Shown here: piece by piece, positions 1-6,008 of the stretch
Numbering within the stretch: the first letter of the stretch is position 1
How the letters are laid out: each line of letters opens with the position of its first letter
Source: an uncultured Desulfuromonadales bacterium
GTDB lineage: Bacteria; Desulfobacterota; Desulfuromonadia; Desulfuromonadales; Geopsychrobacteraceae
DNA length: 6,008 nucleotides
Reading direction: 5' to 3'
NCBI GenBank assembly: GCA_945787295.1
Contig: CALZHQ010000120.1
Coordinates: 1-6,008, forward strand
Notes under the pieces: model-generated
What the model saw: the letters and a program-made list of their open reading frames with translations, nothing else
Database searches by the model: none
Told to the model about the DNA's origin: nothing
Translations under genes and position numbers: made by a program

Positions 1-33
1 TAAACCTGCCAGGTCGACAGAAAGGATAGACAG

Positions 34-1032
34 ATGCTCCGCAGATCCCCAATCGACAGAAGCCGATGGTTCTGCCAACTGTGGCGGAACCGGCTGCATA
101 CAGCTTTGTTGCTCGCCTTTCTGGGTGGCTATCTGTTGTCGCTCGGCTGGCTGATCTGGGGACCTGCGGCAGCAATCTGGCTGCTGGTTATCGGCGGCAC
201 CTTACTAGTTGTGCCGACCGGCTCACCACGGCTGCTGATGAAACTGCACGGCGCCAGACCGCTCAGCAGGTGGCAGGCCCCGCAGACCTATCAAATTATT
301 CACCAGTTGGCACAACAAGCAGAGCTGGGCAAGCTGCCGAAACTCTATTACCTGCCGATGCGACAACCGAACGCGATGGCCGTCGGCAGCCACGATGAAC
401 CGATCATTGCCATTTCCGAGGGGTTGTTAAGGTTGCTAAACCAACGTGAACTGATCGGCGTACTGGCGCACGAAATCAGTCATCTGCGCAATGATGATCT
501 TCGCGTCATGCGGCTGGCTGACCTGGCCAGTCGCTTGACCAACAGCCTGTCCCTGTTCGGCCAGCTTCTGCTGTTAGTAAACCTCCCACTGGTGTTTCTC
601 ACTGATGTGGATATCAACTGGCTGCTGGTGTTCATCTTAATTTTCGCTCCGCAGGTCAGTACTCTGGCTCAACTGGGACTGTCGCGAGTGCGGGAATACA
701 ATGCCGACCTGGGGGCGGCAACTTTGACCGGGGATCCTGAAGACCTCGCCTCTACCCTGCAGAAAATCCAGCGGAACACCAGTGGCTTCCGCCACCAGTT
801 GCTCCCAGGATATTCGCTGCCACACTGGTTGCGAACTCATCCACCGACCAAGGAGAGAGTGCGTCGCTTGCTGGAATTGAGCAGGCAGGAGCAGAAAGCT
901 CCCCGGTGGCGGGCGCAACCTGCTTATCGCCCCCCGATTATTCAGAAGCCTGTTAGAGCTATACAGATGAATTCCTATCCCGAAAGAGGCATCCGGGGCA
1001 GCTACAGAAACAGGTGCTGGCATGGGTACTGA
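34..1032 (+). CDS. M48 family (HtpX-like) membrane zinc metalloprotease
   Basis: This 332-residue protein is a membrane-anchored zinc endopeptidase of family M48. Relatives such as HtpX degrade damaged or misassembled membrane proteins with the catalytic face in the cytoplasm. The zinc site is visible: HEISH at 146-150 supplies two His ligands and the catalytic Glu147, and Glu221 in SRVREYNAD supplies the third ligand. Two other family signatures are present: QPNAMAVG near 111-118 and HPPTKERVRRL at 269-279. Hydrophobic segments lie at about 23-43, 44-61, 174-190 and 194-215, which matches the HtpX arrangement of two helices before and two after the HEXXH motif. The last 40 or so residues are basic and look lineage-specific. 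The ATG has a good ribosome binding site (AAGGA at 22-26, 7 nt spacer). The gene overlaps the downstream thioredoxin gene by 11 bp. The family assignment is firm; strict orthology to HtpX is not, so no symbol is given. Confidence 0.93.
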   Translation: MLRRSPIDRSRWFCQLWRNRLHTALLLAFLGGYLLSLGWLIWGPAAAIWLLVIGGTLLVVPTGSPRLLMKLHGARPLSRWQAPQTYQIIHQLAQQAELGKLPKLYYLPMRQPNAMAVGSHDEPIIAISEGLLRLLNQRELIGVLAHEISHLRNDDLRVMRLADLASRLTNSLSLFGQLLLLVNLPLVFLTDVDINWLLVFILIFAPQVSTLAQLGLSRVREYNADLGAATLTGDPEDLASTLQKIQRNTSGFRHQLLPGYSLPHWLRTHPPTKERVRRLLELSRQEQKAPRWRAQPAYRPPIIQKPVRAIQMNSYPERGIRGSYRNRCWHGY

Positions 1033-1459
1033 TATACAGATTGTCTGTCACAAATGCGCGGCATTAAACCGGTTACCACAAAGACGGTTACAGGATGCTC
1101 CCAAGTGCGGCAAATGCCATAGGCCCCTTTTTTCAGGCGAGACGATGGAACTGACAGACGGAAATTTTCCGAAAGTGTTAAGCGGCAGCGGTCAGACTTT
1201 GTTGGTACTATTCTGGGCTCCCTGGTGTGGTTATTGCCAAAAAACGTGGCCAGATTTCAAACGGACCAGTTCAATCCTTGAACCTGATTTCCGCCTGGCA
1301 ACGCTCAATACAGAAACAAACCGTTTCACAGCACAGAGGTACACCGTTCGCAGTCTACCGACCCTGATTCTGTTTAAGGAGGGAAAAGAGATTGCCCGGC
1401 AAGCAGGGGCATTGAACACACAGCAGATTGCAGGCTGGGCACGTTCTAAATCCGCCTAG
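1022..1459 (+). CDS. trxC: Thioredoxin 2-type protein (TrxC-like) with N-terminal zinc ribbon and CGYC active site
   Basis: This 145-residue protein is a predicted cytoplasmic thiol-disulfide oxidoreductase. The N-terminal zinc ribbon has two Cys pairs, C9-x2-C12 and C29-x2-C32, as in E. coli TrxC, where they bind Zn. A thioredoxin fold follows from about residue 43. The active site WAPWCGYC ends at C72, and the cis-proline loop SLPT has Pro113. Length and domain order match the TrxC family (about 140 residues). Two positions are unusual: the active-site dipeptide is Gly-Tyr rather than Gly-Pro, and Leu63 sits where most thioredoxins have the buried acidic Asp. Both could raise or shift the redox potential. 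The start lies inside the protease gene, 11 bp before that gene ends, so translation is probably coupled; the local Shine-Dalgarno is weak (AGG, 7 nt spacer). The fold assignment is firm. The symbol is a family-level label, and the redox properties are inferred. Confidence 0.88.
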   Translation: MGTDIQIVCHKCAALNRLPQRRLQDAPKCGKCHRPLFSGETMELTDGNFPKVLSGSGQTLLVLFWAPWCGYCQKTWPDFKRTSSILEPDFRLATLNTETNRFTAQRYTVRSLPTLILFKEGKEIARQAGALNTQQIAGWARSKSA

Positions 1460-1569
1460 GCGTCAGTAGCCTACCCCCCTGGGATCAACATAAAAGGCAA
1501 AATCTCAGCTGTCGCATAAGTCCCGCATTCCAGTATGAAGAGTTCGATTGATAGCTTAATACGAGTAGC

Positions 1570-1597
1570 GCCCACGGTCAGATAACCGTGGGCTTTT
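1570..1597 (+). terminator. Intrinsic terminator downstream of the protease-thioredoxin pair
   Basis: A perfect 9-bp stem (gcccacggt at 1570-1578 with accgtgggc at 1585-1593) encloses a 6-nt loop, cagata, and is followed directly by TTTT at 1594-1597. The GC-rich stem and T-run point to + strand termination, 110 bp after the thioredoxin stop codon. Read on the - strand, the same hairpin has no T-run, so it is unlikely to terminate the kbl transcript coming from the other side. Confidence 0.85.
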
Positions 1598-1642
1598 ATG
1601 ACTGCTTGAATCTGATTTGAAAGAAATTTCAGCCGTAATACG

Positions 1643-1665
1643 AGTTAGAGGTCTAACTGTTTTTT
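1643..1665 (+). terminator. Possible second, weaker + strand terminator overlapping the kbl 3' end
   Basis: The AT-rich arms agttag (1643-1648) and ctaact (1653-1658) flank a 4-nt loop and are followed by G and then six T residues (1660-1665). It has the form of a back-up + strand terminator that would stop read-through into the antisense of kbl. The stem is short and weak, and the T-run is also the Lys-Lys codon pair at the end of kbl, so it could be coincidental. Confidence 0.3.
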
Positions 1666-2835
1666 CACCCGGCCGAAGGCTTCGATCGCATATTCCAGGT
1701 CATCCGGCGTCAAGGCTGCCGACATCTGAGTCCGGATACGCGCCTTGCCCTTCGGCACCACTGGGTAGGAAAAAGCCACCACGAAGATACCCTCTGCCAA
1801 CATGGCGTCGGCAAACTTCCCTGCGACCACTGCATCATGCAGCATCACTGGCACTATCGGATGCTCTCCCGGTAAAAGTTCAAAGCCGAGGTTCTCCAAC
1901 CCCTTGCGAAAGACCGCGGTGTTGTCTCGCAATCGATCGCGCAGCGTACTCGATCCACTCACCAGCTCGATCGCTTTGATCGCTCCGGCGACCGCCGGCG
2001 GTGCGACCGAATTGGAAAAAAGATACGGCCGCGAGCGCTGCCGCAGCAGATCGACAACTTCCTTGCTGGCACTGGTAAAGCCGCCGCTGGCACCCCCCAG
2101 GGCTTTGCCCAGGGTGCCGGTGATGATATCGACCCGCTCCAGACAACCCCGGTACTCGTGGGTCCCGCGCCCTCCGGCGCCGATAAAACCAGTGGCATGC
2201 GAATCATCGACGTGCACCAGGGCATGATATTTTTCTGCCAAATCACAGATTTCGTCGATCCGGGCGATATAGCCATCCATGGAGAAAACCCCATCGGTGG
2301 TAATCAGTTTAAAACGGGCCCCGTTTTTATCAGCAACTTTCAACTGTTCTTCCAGATCAAGCATATCGCTGTTGCGATAGCGGTAACGCCCGGCTTTACT
2401 TAAACGCACGCCGTCAATAATGCTGGCATGGTTCAGTTCGTCAGAAATGACCGCATCCTGCTCGCCCAACAGGGTTTCGAACAGACCGCCGTTGGCATCA
2501 AAACAGGAGGGGTAAAGAATGGTGTCCTCGGTGCCCAAAAAACCGCTCAATTTGTCTTCGAGTTGCTTGTGCAAGGTCTGGGTGCCACAGATAAAACGGA
2601 CCGAGGCCATGCCGAAACCCCACTCCTGCAGAGCGAGTTTGGCGGCAGCGTTAACCTCCGGGTGTTGAGCCAGGCCGAGGTAATTGTTGGCGCAGAGATT
2701 CAACACCTCGCCGCCACTGCTGACGCCCACATGGGCACTTTGCGGGGTGGTGATTAACCGTTCCCGCTTGTACAACCCGGCAGACTCAATCTCTTTTAGT
2801 TCGGCACTTAAATGTTCCTGAAATTTACCGTCCAC
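1645..2835 (-). CDS. kbl: Glycine C-acetyltransferase (2-amino-3-ketobutyrate CoA ligase)
   Basis: This PLP enzyme of the alpha-oxoamine synthase family (fold type I) converts 2-amino-3-ketobutyrate plus CoA to glycine plus acetyl-CoA, the second step of threonine breakdown. Its 396 residues match the usual Kbl length (about 398). Recognisable features are the substrate-loop motif CANNYLGL (48-55), [12 protein letters not shown] (131-142) with His136 placed to stack on PLP, DDSHATG (210-216) with Asp210 and His213, and [10 protein letters not shown] (239-248), in which Lys244 is the Schiff-base lysine. The start is GTG at 2833-2835: it is preceded by a GGGAG ribosome binding site with a 6-nt spacer, and the nearby ATG at 2838-2840 is out of frame. 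The gene follows tdh after a 51-bp gap, so the two enzymes of the pathway are co-transcribed. This also lets Tdh pass its unstable product directly to Kbl. I see no - strand terminator after it. Confidence 0.97.
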   Translation of the reverse strand: MDGKFQEHLSAELKEIESAGLYKRERLITTPQSAHVGVSSGGEVLNLCANNYLGLAQHPEVNAAAKLALQEWGFGMASVRFICGTQTLHKQLEDKLSGFLGTEDTILYPSCFDANGGLFETLLGEQDAVISDELNHASIIDGVRLSKAGRYRYRNSDMLDLEEQLKVADKNGARFKLITTDGVFSMDGYIARIDEICDLAEKYHALVHVDDSHATGFIGAGGRGTHEYRGCLERVDIITGTLGKALGGASGGFTSASKEVVDLLRQRSRPYLFSNSVAPPAVAGAIKAIELVSGSSTLRDRLRDNTAVFRKGLENLGFELLPGEHPIVPVMLHDAVVAGKFADAMLAEGIFVVAFSYPVVPKGKARIRTQMSAALTPDDLEYAIEAFGRVKKQLDL

Positions 2836-2849
2836 AGCATTCTCCCTAA
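2835..2849 (-). promoter_or_regulatory. Ribosome binding site that fixes the GTG start of kbl
   Basis: On the - strand the sequence reads AGGGAGA, then ATGCT, then GTG. The GGGAG core lies 6 nt before the GTG codon. The ATG inside the spacer opens a different frame that soon stops, so GTG is the supported start. Confidence 0.7.
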
Positions 2850-2886
2850 CAACCGCAGGTTAAATCCGAGCGCTCTGCGCCTACCG

Positions 2887-3915
2887 TCAAGAGTCCCAAT
2901 TCAAGATGACTTTACTCGCTTCTCCGGCATTCATGGCCGCAAAACCCTGCTCAAACTGGCGATAATCGAGGCGGTGGGTGATAACCGGCGAAATATCCAG
3001 GCCCGTCTCGATCAGCACCGACATCTTGTACCAGGTTTCGTACATCTCACGACCGTAAATTCCTTTCAGCGTGAGCATATTAAAGATCACCCTGTTCCAG
3101 TCGATGGCGACATTCCCCTCTGGAATCCCCAGAATCGCCACCTTGCCCCCGTGACACATATTGGCCAACAGGTCATTAAAAGCTGAAGGGTTACCGGACA
3201 TTTCCAGGCCGACATCAAACCCCTCCGACATCCCCAAGCGTTGCTGCACCGCGGCGAGGTTTTCCCGGCTGACATCCACAGTACAAGTCGCCCCCAGGGT
3301 TTTGGCCAATTCCAGACGCTGGGGATTTATATCGGTGATTACGATATGCCGGGCTCCGGCATGGCGACAAACGGCAGCCGCCATGGCCCCGATCGGACCG
3401 GCCCCGGTAATCAGCACATCTTCGCCGAGCAGATCGTACTGCAGGGCGGTATGCACCGCATTGCCCAGAGGATCAAACAGAGCGGCCACATCCAGATCGA
3501 TATTCGGCCGATGTTCCCAGACGTTGGACATCGGCAGCGCCAGGTATTCGGCAAAGGCCCCGGGCCGGTCAACACCGACCCCGCTGGTATGGGCGCAGAG
3601 ATGGCGACGCCCGGCCATGCAGTTTCGGCAACGGCCGCAAACCACATGCCCTTCACCAGAGACGATCTGCCCGGGTCTGAAATCGATCACATTGGAGCCG
3701 ACCGCAACAATCTCGCCGACAAACTCGTGCCCGACAATCATCGGCACGGGGATGGTTTTTTCTGCCCAGGCGTCCCAGTTATAGATATGCATATCGGTTC
3801 CACAGATGGCGGTCCGCTTAACCTTTATCAGCACATCATTGATGCCGATATCAGGGTCTGGCAACTCTTCCAACCAGAGGCCTGGTGCAGATTCTTTTTT
3901 TACCAGCGCTTTCAT
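2887..3915 (-). CDS. tdh: L-threonine 3-dehydrogenase (zinc-dependent, NAD+)
   Basis: This zinc-dependent medium-chain dehydrogenase oxidises L-threonine to 2-amino-3-ketobutyrate with NAD+, in the cytoplasm. Taking the ATG at 3913-3915 gives 342 residues, one more than E. coli Tdh, and the key residues then fall at the E. coli positions. Catalytic zinc ligands are Cys38, His63 and Glu64; structural zinc ligands are Cys93, Cys96, Cys99 and Cys107. The Rossmann motif GAGPIG is at 171-176, with Asp195 at the end of the next strand positioned for the NAD ribose. [15 protein letters not shown] is typical of true Tdh rather than other alcohol dehydrogenases. A longer reading from GTG at 3931-3933 would add six residues (MREGHS). 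It is less likely, because GAAGGG lies 6 nt before the ATG and homologs begin MKAL. The gene sits between sdaA (52 bp) and kbl (51 bp), in the reverse order to the E. coli kbl-tdh operon. Confidence 0.97.
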   Translation of the reverse strand: MKALVKKESAPGLWLEELPDPDIGINDVLIKVKRTAICGTDMHIYNWDAWAEKTIPVPMIVGHEFVGEIVAVGSNVIDFRPGQIVSGEGHVVCGRCRNCMAGRRHLCAHTSGVGVDRPGAFAEYLALPMSNVWEHRPNIDLDVAALFDPLGNAVHTALQYDLLGEDVLITGAGPIGAMAAAVCRHAGARHIVITDINPQRLELAKTLGATCTVDVSRENLAAVQQRLGMSEGFDVGLEMSGNPSAFNDLLANMCHGGKVAILGIPEGNVAIDWNRVIFNMLTLKGIYGREMYETWYKMSVLIETGLDISPVITHRLDYRQFEQGFAAMNAGEASKVILNWDS

Positions 3916-3921
3916 AGAGTG

Positions 3922-3954
3922 CCCTTCCCTCACCAGCGCCTGTGCCAGGTGAGG
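3922..3954 (-). promoter_or_regulatory. Inverted repeat abutting the tdh ribosome binding site
   Basis: A perfect 7-bp inverted repeat, cctcacc (3928-3934) and ggtgagg (3948-3954), has a 13-nt loop and fills most of the sdaA-tdh gap. On the - strand transcript its 3' arm ends directly against GAAGGG, the tdh ribosome binding site. No T-run follows, so it is not an intrinsic terminator. It could protect an mRNA end, mark a processing site or affect tdh translation; that role is inferred. Confidence 0.45.
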
Positions 3955-3967
3955 TTGACGAAGACAG

Positions 3968-5185
3968 TTAATCCTTTTTCCGTTGGCGGTAGGCTTCGGC
4001 TATGCCGCCAGTGGCGGTCTCGCGATAGAGGGGTGGTAAGGCTTGCCCGGTTTTTTTCATCACCGTGACAATTTCATCAAAGGTAATCTTGTGCTCTCCG
4101 CCTGATAACAGCGCAAAGTGGCAGCAGCTCAAGGCTCTGGTCGCCGCATGGGCATTGCGCTCGATACAGGGAATTTGCACCAACCCGTTGACCGGGTCGC
4201 AGGTCAGGCCGAGGTGATGCTCCAGGCCCATCTCGGCGGCATATTCGATCTGCCGCACCGTCCCGCCATGCAACTGGGTTGCTGCCGCGGCAGCCATCGC
4301 GCAGGCGGTGCCGATTTCCCCCTGACAGCCAACCTCGGCACCGGAAATCGAGGCATTGTGTTTAACCAGGTTTCCGACCAGCCCGGCGGTCGCCAGAGCC
4401 CGCAAAATCTCCTCCTGACCACACTCAAGGGTTTCGTCCAGATAGCGTAGCACCGCCGGTAGCACGCCGCTGGCCCCACAGGTCGGGGCGGTGACGATCA
4501 CTCCGCCGGCAGCATTCTCTTCCGATACCCCCAAGGCGTAAGCCCAAACCTGGGCATGATGTTTCAGGTGAGGACCGTAGAGCGAGGCCTTGCGATAAAA
4601 AGCATGCGCCTTGCGACCGACCCCCAAGCCACCAGGCAGCACCCCGACATTGTTCAGACCCTGCTCGATCGATTTCGACATCACCTCCCAGACGTCAGCC
4701 AGATAGTCGAGAAAACCCTCCCCCTCGCTGGCCAGTACATATTCCCAGCAAGATTCGCCGGTCTCGACAGTATGTTTGAGTATTTCTTCCATACTGTGCA
4801 GGTCATAAAGCGAAGCAGCAGATACCAACGACTCTCCGCCGGCAGGGTCAAGCAGGGCACCGCCGCCGACGCTATACACCTCCCACTCTTCGAGCAGACT
4901 ACCGTCTGCAGAATAAGCCACAAACCGCATGCCGTTCGGATGCAGCGGCAACTGCTTTTCCGGGGCCCAGATCAGCTCAACAGGATGAGGTTGAAAAGTC
5001 TCCTCCAGCGCCTTATCGGTCAGGTGCCCGCGCCCGGTCGCGGCCAGACTCCCGTACAGGGTGACCTGGTATTTCGCTGCTCCCGGCTGCCGCGCTAAAA
5101 AGATTTCTGCAGCCTTTCGCGGCCCCATGGTGTGACTGCTCGATGGACCGGTACCGATGCGGTACAATTGTCGAATTGATTCCAT
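3968..5185 (-). CDS. sdaA: L-serine dehydratase, iron-sulfur type, single chain
   Basis: This enzyme deaminates L-serine to pyruvate and ammonia using an oxygen-sensitive [4Fe-4S] cluster. It carries the beta domain at the N-terminus ([12 protein letters not shown], 11-22; [11 protein letters not shown], 44-54) and the alpha catalytic domain from about 140 to the end. The cluster cysteines are Cys287 (AEVGCQGE), Cys329 (LTCDP) and Cys340 (IPCIERN), by correspondence with the family. Cys236 in TAPTCGASG is a further conserved-looking cysteine. At 405 residues it is shorter than E. coli SdaA (about 454). The difference is mainly a shorter linker after residue 60 and a C-terminus ending RQRKKD with no terminal cysteine. 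It resembles the short single-chain form found in Bacteroides and others, so it is not a truncated gene. ATG at 5183-5185 gives the expected N-terminus, but its Shine-Dalgarno is poor. It is the first gene of the sdaA-tdh-kbl set. Confidence 0.95.
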   Translation of the reverse strand: MESIRQLYRIGTGPSSSHTMGPRKAAEIFLARQPGAAKYQVTLYGSLAATGRGHLTDKALEETFQPHPVELIWAPEKQLPLHPNGMRFVAYSADGSLLEEWEVYSVGGGALLDPAGGESLVSAASLYDLHSMEEILKHTVETGESCWEYVLASEGEGFLDYLADVWEVMSKSIEQGLNNVGVLPGGLGVGRKAHAFYRKASLYGPHLKHHAQVWAYALGVSEENAAGGVIVTAPTCGASGVLPAVLRYLDETLECGQEEILRALATAGLVGNLVKHNASISGAEVGCQGEIGTACAMAAAAATQLHGGTVRQIEYAAEMGLEHHLGLTCDPVNGLVQIPCIERNAHAATRALSCCHFALLSGGEHKITFDEIVTVMKKTGQALPPLYRETATGGIAEAYRQRKKD

Positions 5186-5267
5186 TTGTCGATAAACCGT
5201 TCAGCTATGCAGAATTCCACTTTTAAACATTACGGATCTCATTGCGCATGCAGCGATTACCACCCCG

Positions 5268-5280
5268 GAATGAAACATTC
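5268..5280. promoter_or_regulatory. Palindrome gaatg-aaa-cattc upstream of sdaA
   Basis: Perfect 5-bp arms flank a 3-bp centre. It lies 82 bp upstream of the sdaA start codon and 12 bp from a second, longer palindrome. It could be an operator half of a regulatory region, but the arms are short enough to arise by chance. Confidence 0.3.
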
Positions 5281-5292
5281 AGCTCGTTGGGA

Positions 5293-5308
5293 TCTGTCTG
5301 TAGACAGA
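5293..5308. promoter_or_regulatory. 16-bp palindrome tctgtct-gt-agacaga upstream of sdaA, candidate operator
   Basis: Seven-base-pair arms meet at a 2-bp centre, so the whole 16 bp is symmetric except for its centre. Such dyads usually mark the site of a dimeric regulator. It lies about 108 bp upstream of the sdaA start codon. Flanking ctcg (5283-5286) and cgag (5309-5312) could extend it as a bulged RNA hairpin. I cannot name the regulator. Confidence 0.45.
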
Positions 5309-5464
5309 CGAGAAGATGTTGCTAAATTGTACCGCAAATAGAGCGATGTTTTTCTGCGGCTGCCGTTCAGTCTTGAGTCTATTGCGCTAGTGATGGGGAG
5401 AGGGAAGGAAATAATAGCTTGGGGTCTGACTCGCTGAAAGCTCGCGTTTTAAGAATTTTACTTT

Positions 5465-5665
5465 TCAGAGTTTATTCTTCTGTGCCTGACAATCACCCTG
5501 CCCTTGCATACTGGCGTCCAGATCAGATTCACAACGACAATCATGATCTTTGCTGAGGGCATGCCCACAGCCGCTGCGCAAGCCTTTCCGCCGGACAATC
5601 AGACCGATCGCCAGGCCAGCGAAGGCGAGCAGAAAAAAGATCAGCGCGACGGCAAACAGTTTCAT
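5465..5665 (-). CDS. nqrM: NqrM-like small membrane protein (DUF539), Na+-NQR maturation
   Basis: This 66-residue protein has an N-terminal membrane helix (about residues 3-24), then a basic stretch RRKGLR and a Cys-containing cytoplasmic tail with Cys33, Cys43, Cys45 and Cys59. Size, topology, the GL-x-SGCG motif carrying Cys33 and a following CxC match NqrM. NqrM is needed to mature the iron centre held by NqrD/NqrE in Na+-NQR; Cys33 is, from memory, the essential cysteine in the Vibrio protein. The context agrees, since nqrM usually follows apbE at the end of the nqr operon. Its ATG overlaps the apbE stop as ATGA, and AAAGG lies 7 nt upstream, so translation is probably coupled. The tail departs from the usual pattern: the fourth cysteine is far from the CxC pair. 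The assignment rests on motif and context; the symbol is probable. Confidence 0.78.
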   Translation of the reverse strand: MKLFAVALIFFLLAFAGLAIGLIVRRKGLRSGCGHALSKDHDCRCESDLDASMQGQGDCQAQKNKL

Positions 5666-6008
5666 TTGGCAGCCTTTGACATAAAACTCTCAAACCTGGG
5701 ACTTCTGTATTCTATCGTCGCATCTTTTTCGTGGATAAGGAAATAGGCGGCGATCCGGTTGTGCTCGACAAACTGGCGGCCTTTCTCTTCGCCCATCACC
5801 ATCAATGCCGTGGCCAGGGCATCGGCCCGCCCACAGTTCGGATCGAGAACGGTGACAGAGGCCAGTTTGTGTCGGATCGGCTTGCCGCTCACCGGATCGA
5901 GAGTATGGACGTAGCGCTGGCCATTTTCGAGATAAAAGTTGCGATAGTTGCCGGAGGTGGCCAATGCGGTATCAGCCAACGGGAAAATGATGGCGACTTC
6001 GCGGGTCC
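5662..6008 (-). CDS. apbE: FAD:protein FMN transferase (ApbE), C-terminal part; 5' end outside window
   Basis: Only the last 115 or so residues are present; the frame stays open to the right edge, so the start is beyond 6008. ApbE uses FAD and Mg2+ to attach FMN through a phosphoester bond to Thr or Ser of flavoproteins, notably NqrB and NqrC of Na+-NQR and the RnfG/RnfD subunits of RNF. It usually acts on the periplasmic side. Recognisable C-terminal signatures are ALATSGNYRNFY, RYVHTLDPVSGKPI, LASVTVLDPNCGRADALATALMVMG and the closing RIAAYFLI segment. The ADALATAL stretch carries the Asp and Thr that bind Mg2+ in known ApbE structures. An apparent internal start (TTG at 5977-5979) is not real, since homology continues upstream of it. 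The gene overlaps nqrM by 4 bp (ATGA), which favours Na+-NQR as the client over RNF. Confidence 0.92.
   Translation of the reverse strand, partial: TREVAIIFPLADTALATSGNYRNFYLENGQRYVHTLDPVSGKPIRHKLASVTVLDPNCGRADALATALMVMGEEKGRQFVEHNRIAAYFLIHEKDATIEYRSPRFESFMSKAAK

Larger units (their letters stand above)
5186..5464. other. Gene-free region between nqrM and sdaA; likely holds the sdaA operon promoter
   Basis: I see no supportable gene in these 279 bp. The segment must separate the NQR-linked genes from the serine/threonine operon unless they are co-transcribed. No - strand pair of -35 and -10 hexamers with good spacing stands out. TACAAT-like and TAATGT-like hexamers occur on the - strand but lack a partner. 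No convincing hairpin with T-run follows nqrM. The only structured elements I found are two palindromes at 5268-5280 and 5293-5308. Confidence 0.5.

Noticed and set aside
1460..1569. Possible cyclic-dinucleotide (GEMM-like) riboswitch, suggested by aggcaaaa and gtcgcataag
   Set aside because: The paired stems and the tetraloop-receptor parts of GEMM cannot be built here, and the segment lies between two converging gene ends with no gene downstream to control.
1636..1646. T7-type phage promoter start (taatacga)
   Set aside because: Only the first 8 bases agree with the T7 promoter; the rest does not match and there is no phage context.
3916..3933. GTG start for tdh, adding MREGHS
   Set aside because: The ATG at 3913-3915 has a ribosome binding site at the right distance and places every zinc ligand at the E. 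coli Tdh position.
3161..4068. Long + strand open frames across tdh and the sdaA end
   Set aside because: They are antisense to well-identified enzymes, show no recognisable domain, and arise from the GC bias of the true genes.
5168..5192. Direct repeats ttgtcga flanking the sdaA start (5168-5174 and 5186-5192)
   Set aside because: They are only 7 bp long and one copy is inside the coding sequence; chance is a sufficient explanation.
5662..5979. A separate 105-residue gene starting at TTG (5977-5979)
   Set aside because: The frame stays open to the window edge and the residues upstream of the TTG continue the ApbE sequence, so this is an internal codon of apbE.

Overview
This window reads as ordinary bacterial chromosome, moderately GC-rich and densely coded, from a Gram-negative respiratory bacterium. 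The evidence for that is the 3' end of an ApbE flavin transferase gene joined to an nqrM-like gene, a pair that usually closes a Na+-translocating NADH:quinone oxidoreductase (Na+-NQR) operon. Sequence character and gene content would fit a marine Desulfuromonadales-like or related anaerobe. That placement is a low-confidence guess, because no rRNA or other marker gene is present.

Layout. (1) Positions 34-1459, + strand: a membrane-bound M48 (HtpX-like) zinc protease overlaps by 11 bp a TrxC-type thioredoxin with an N-terminal zinc ribbon. The pair is followed by a clear intrinsic terminator at 1570-1597. (2) Positions 1645-5185, - strand: sdaA, tdh and kbl, transcribed in that order with gaps of only 52 and 51 bp. 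(3) Positions 5186-5464: 279 bp without a gene, holding two palindromes upstream of sdaA. (4) Positions 5465-6008, - strand: the C-terminal part of apbE, which continues beyond the right edge, and a 66-residue NqrM-like protein coupled to it by an ATGA overlap.

How the genes work together. Tdh oxidises L-threonine to 2-amino-3-ketobutyrate, and Kbl cleaves this with CoA to glycine plus acetyl-CoA. SdaA deaminates L-serine to pyruvate. Glycine can become serine through glycine hydroxymethyltransferase (not in the window), so the three genes form a compact route from threonine and serine to acetyl-CoA and pyruvate. ApbE attaches FMN to NQR (or RNF) subunits, and NqrM helps mature the iron site of NQR. 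The protease and thioredoxin suggest an envelope-quality and redox-stress pair.

I found no mobile element, CRISPR array, tRNA or rRNA, and no evidence of a wholly new system. The points most worth a second look are the CGYC active site and missing buried Asp in the thioredoxin, the SdaA that lacks the C-terminal cysteine tail, the divergent cysteine pattern of the NqrM-like protein, and the palindromes in front of sdaA.
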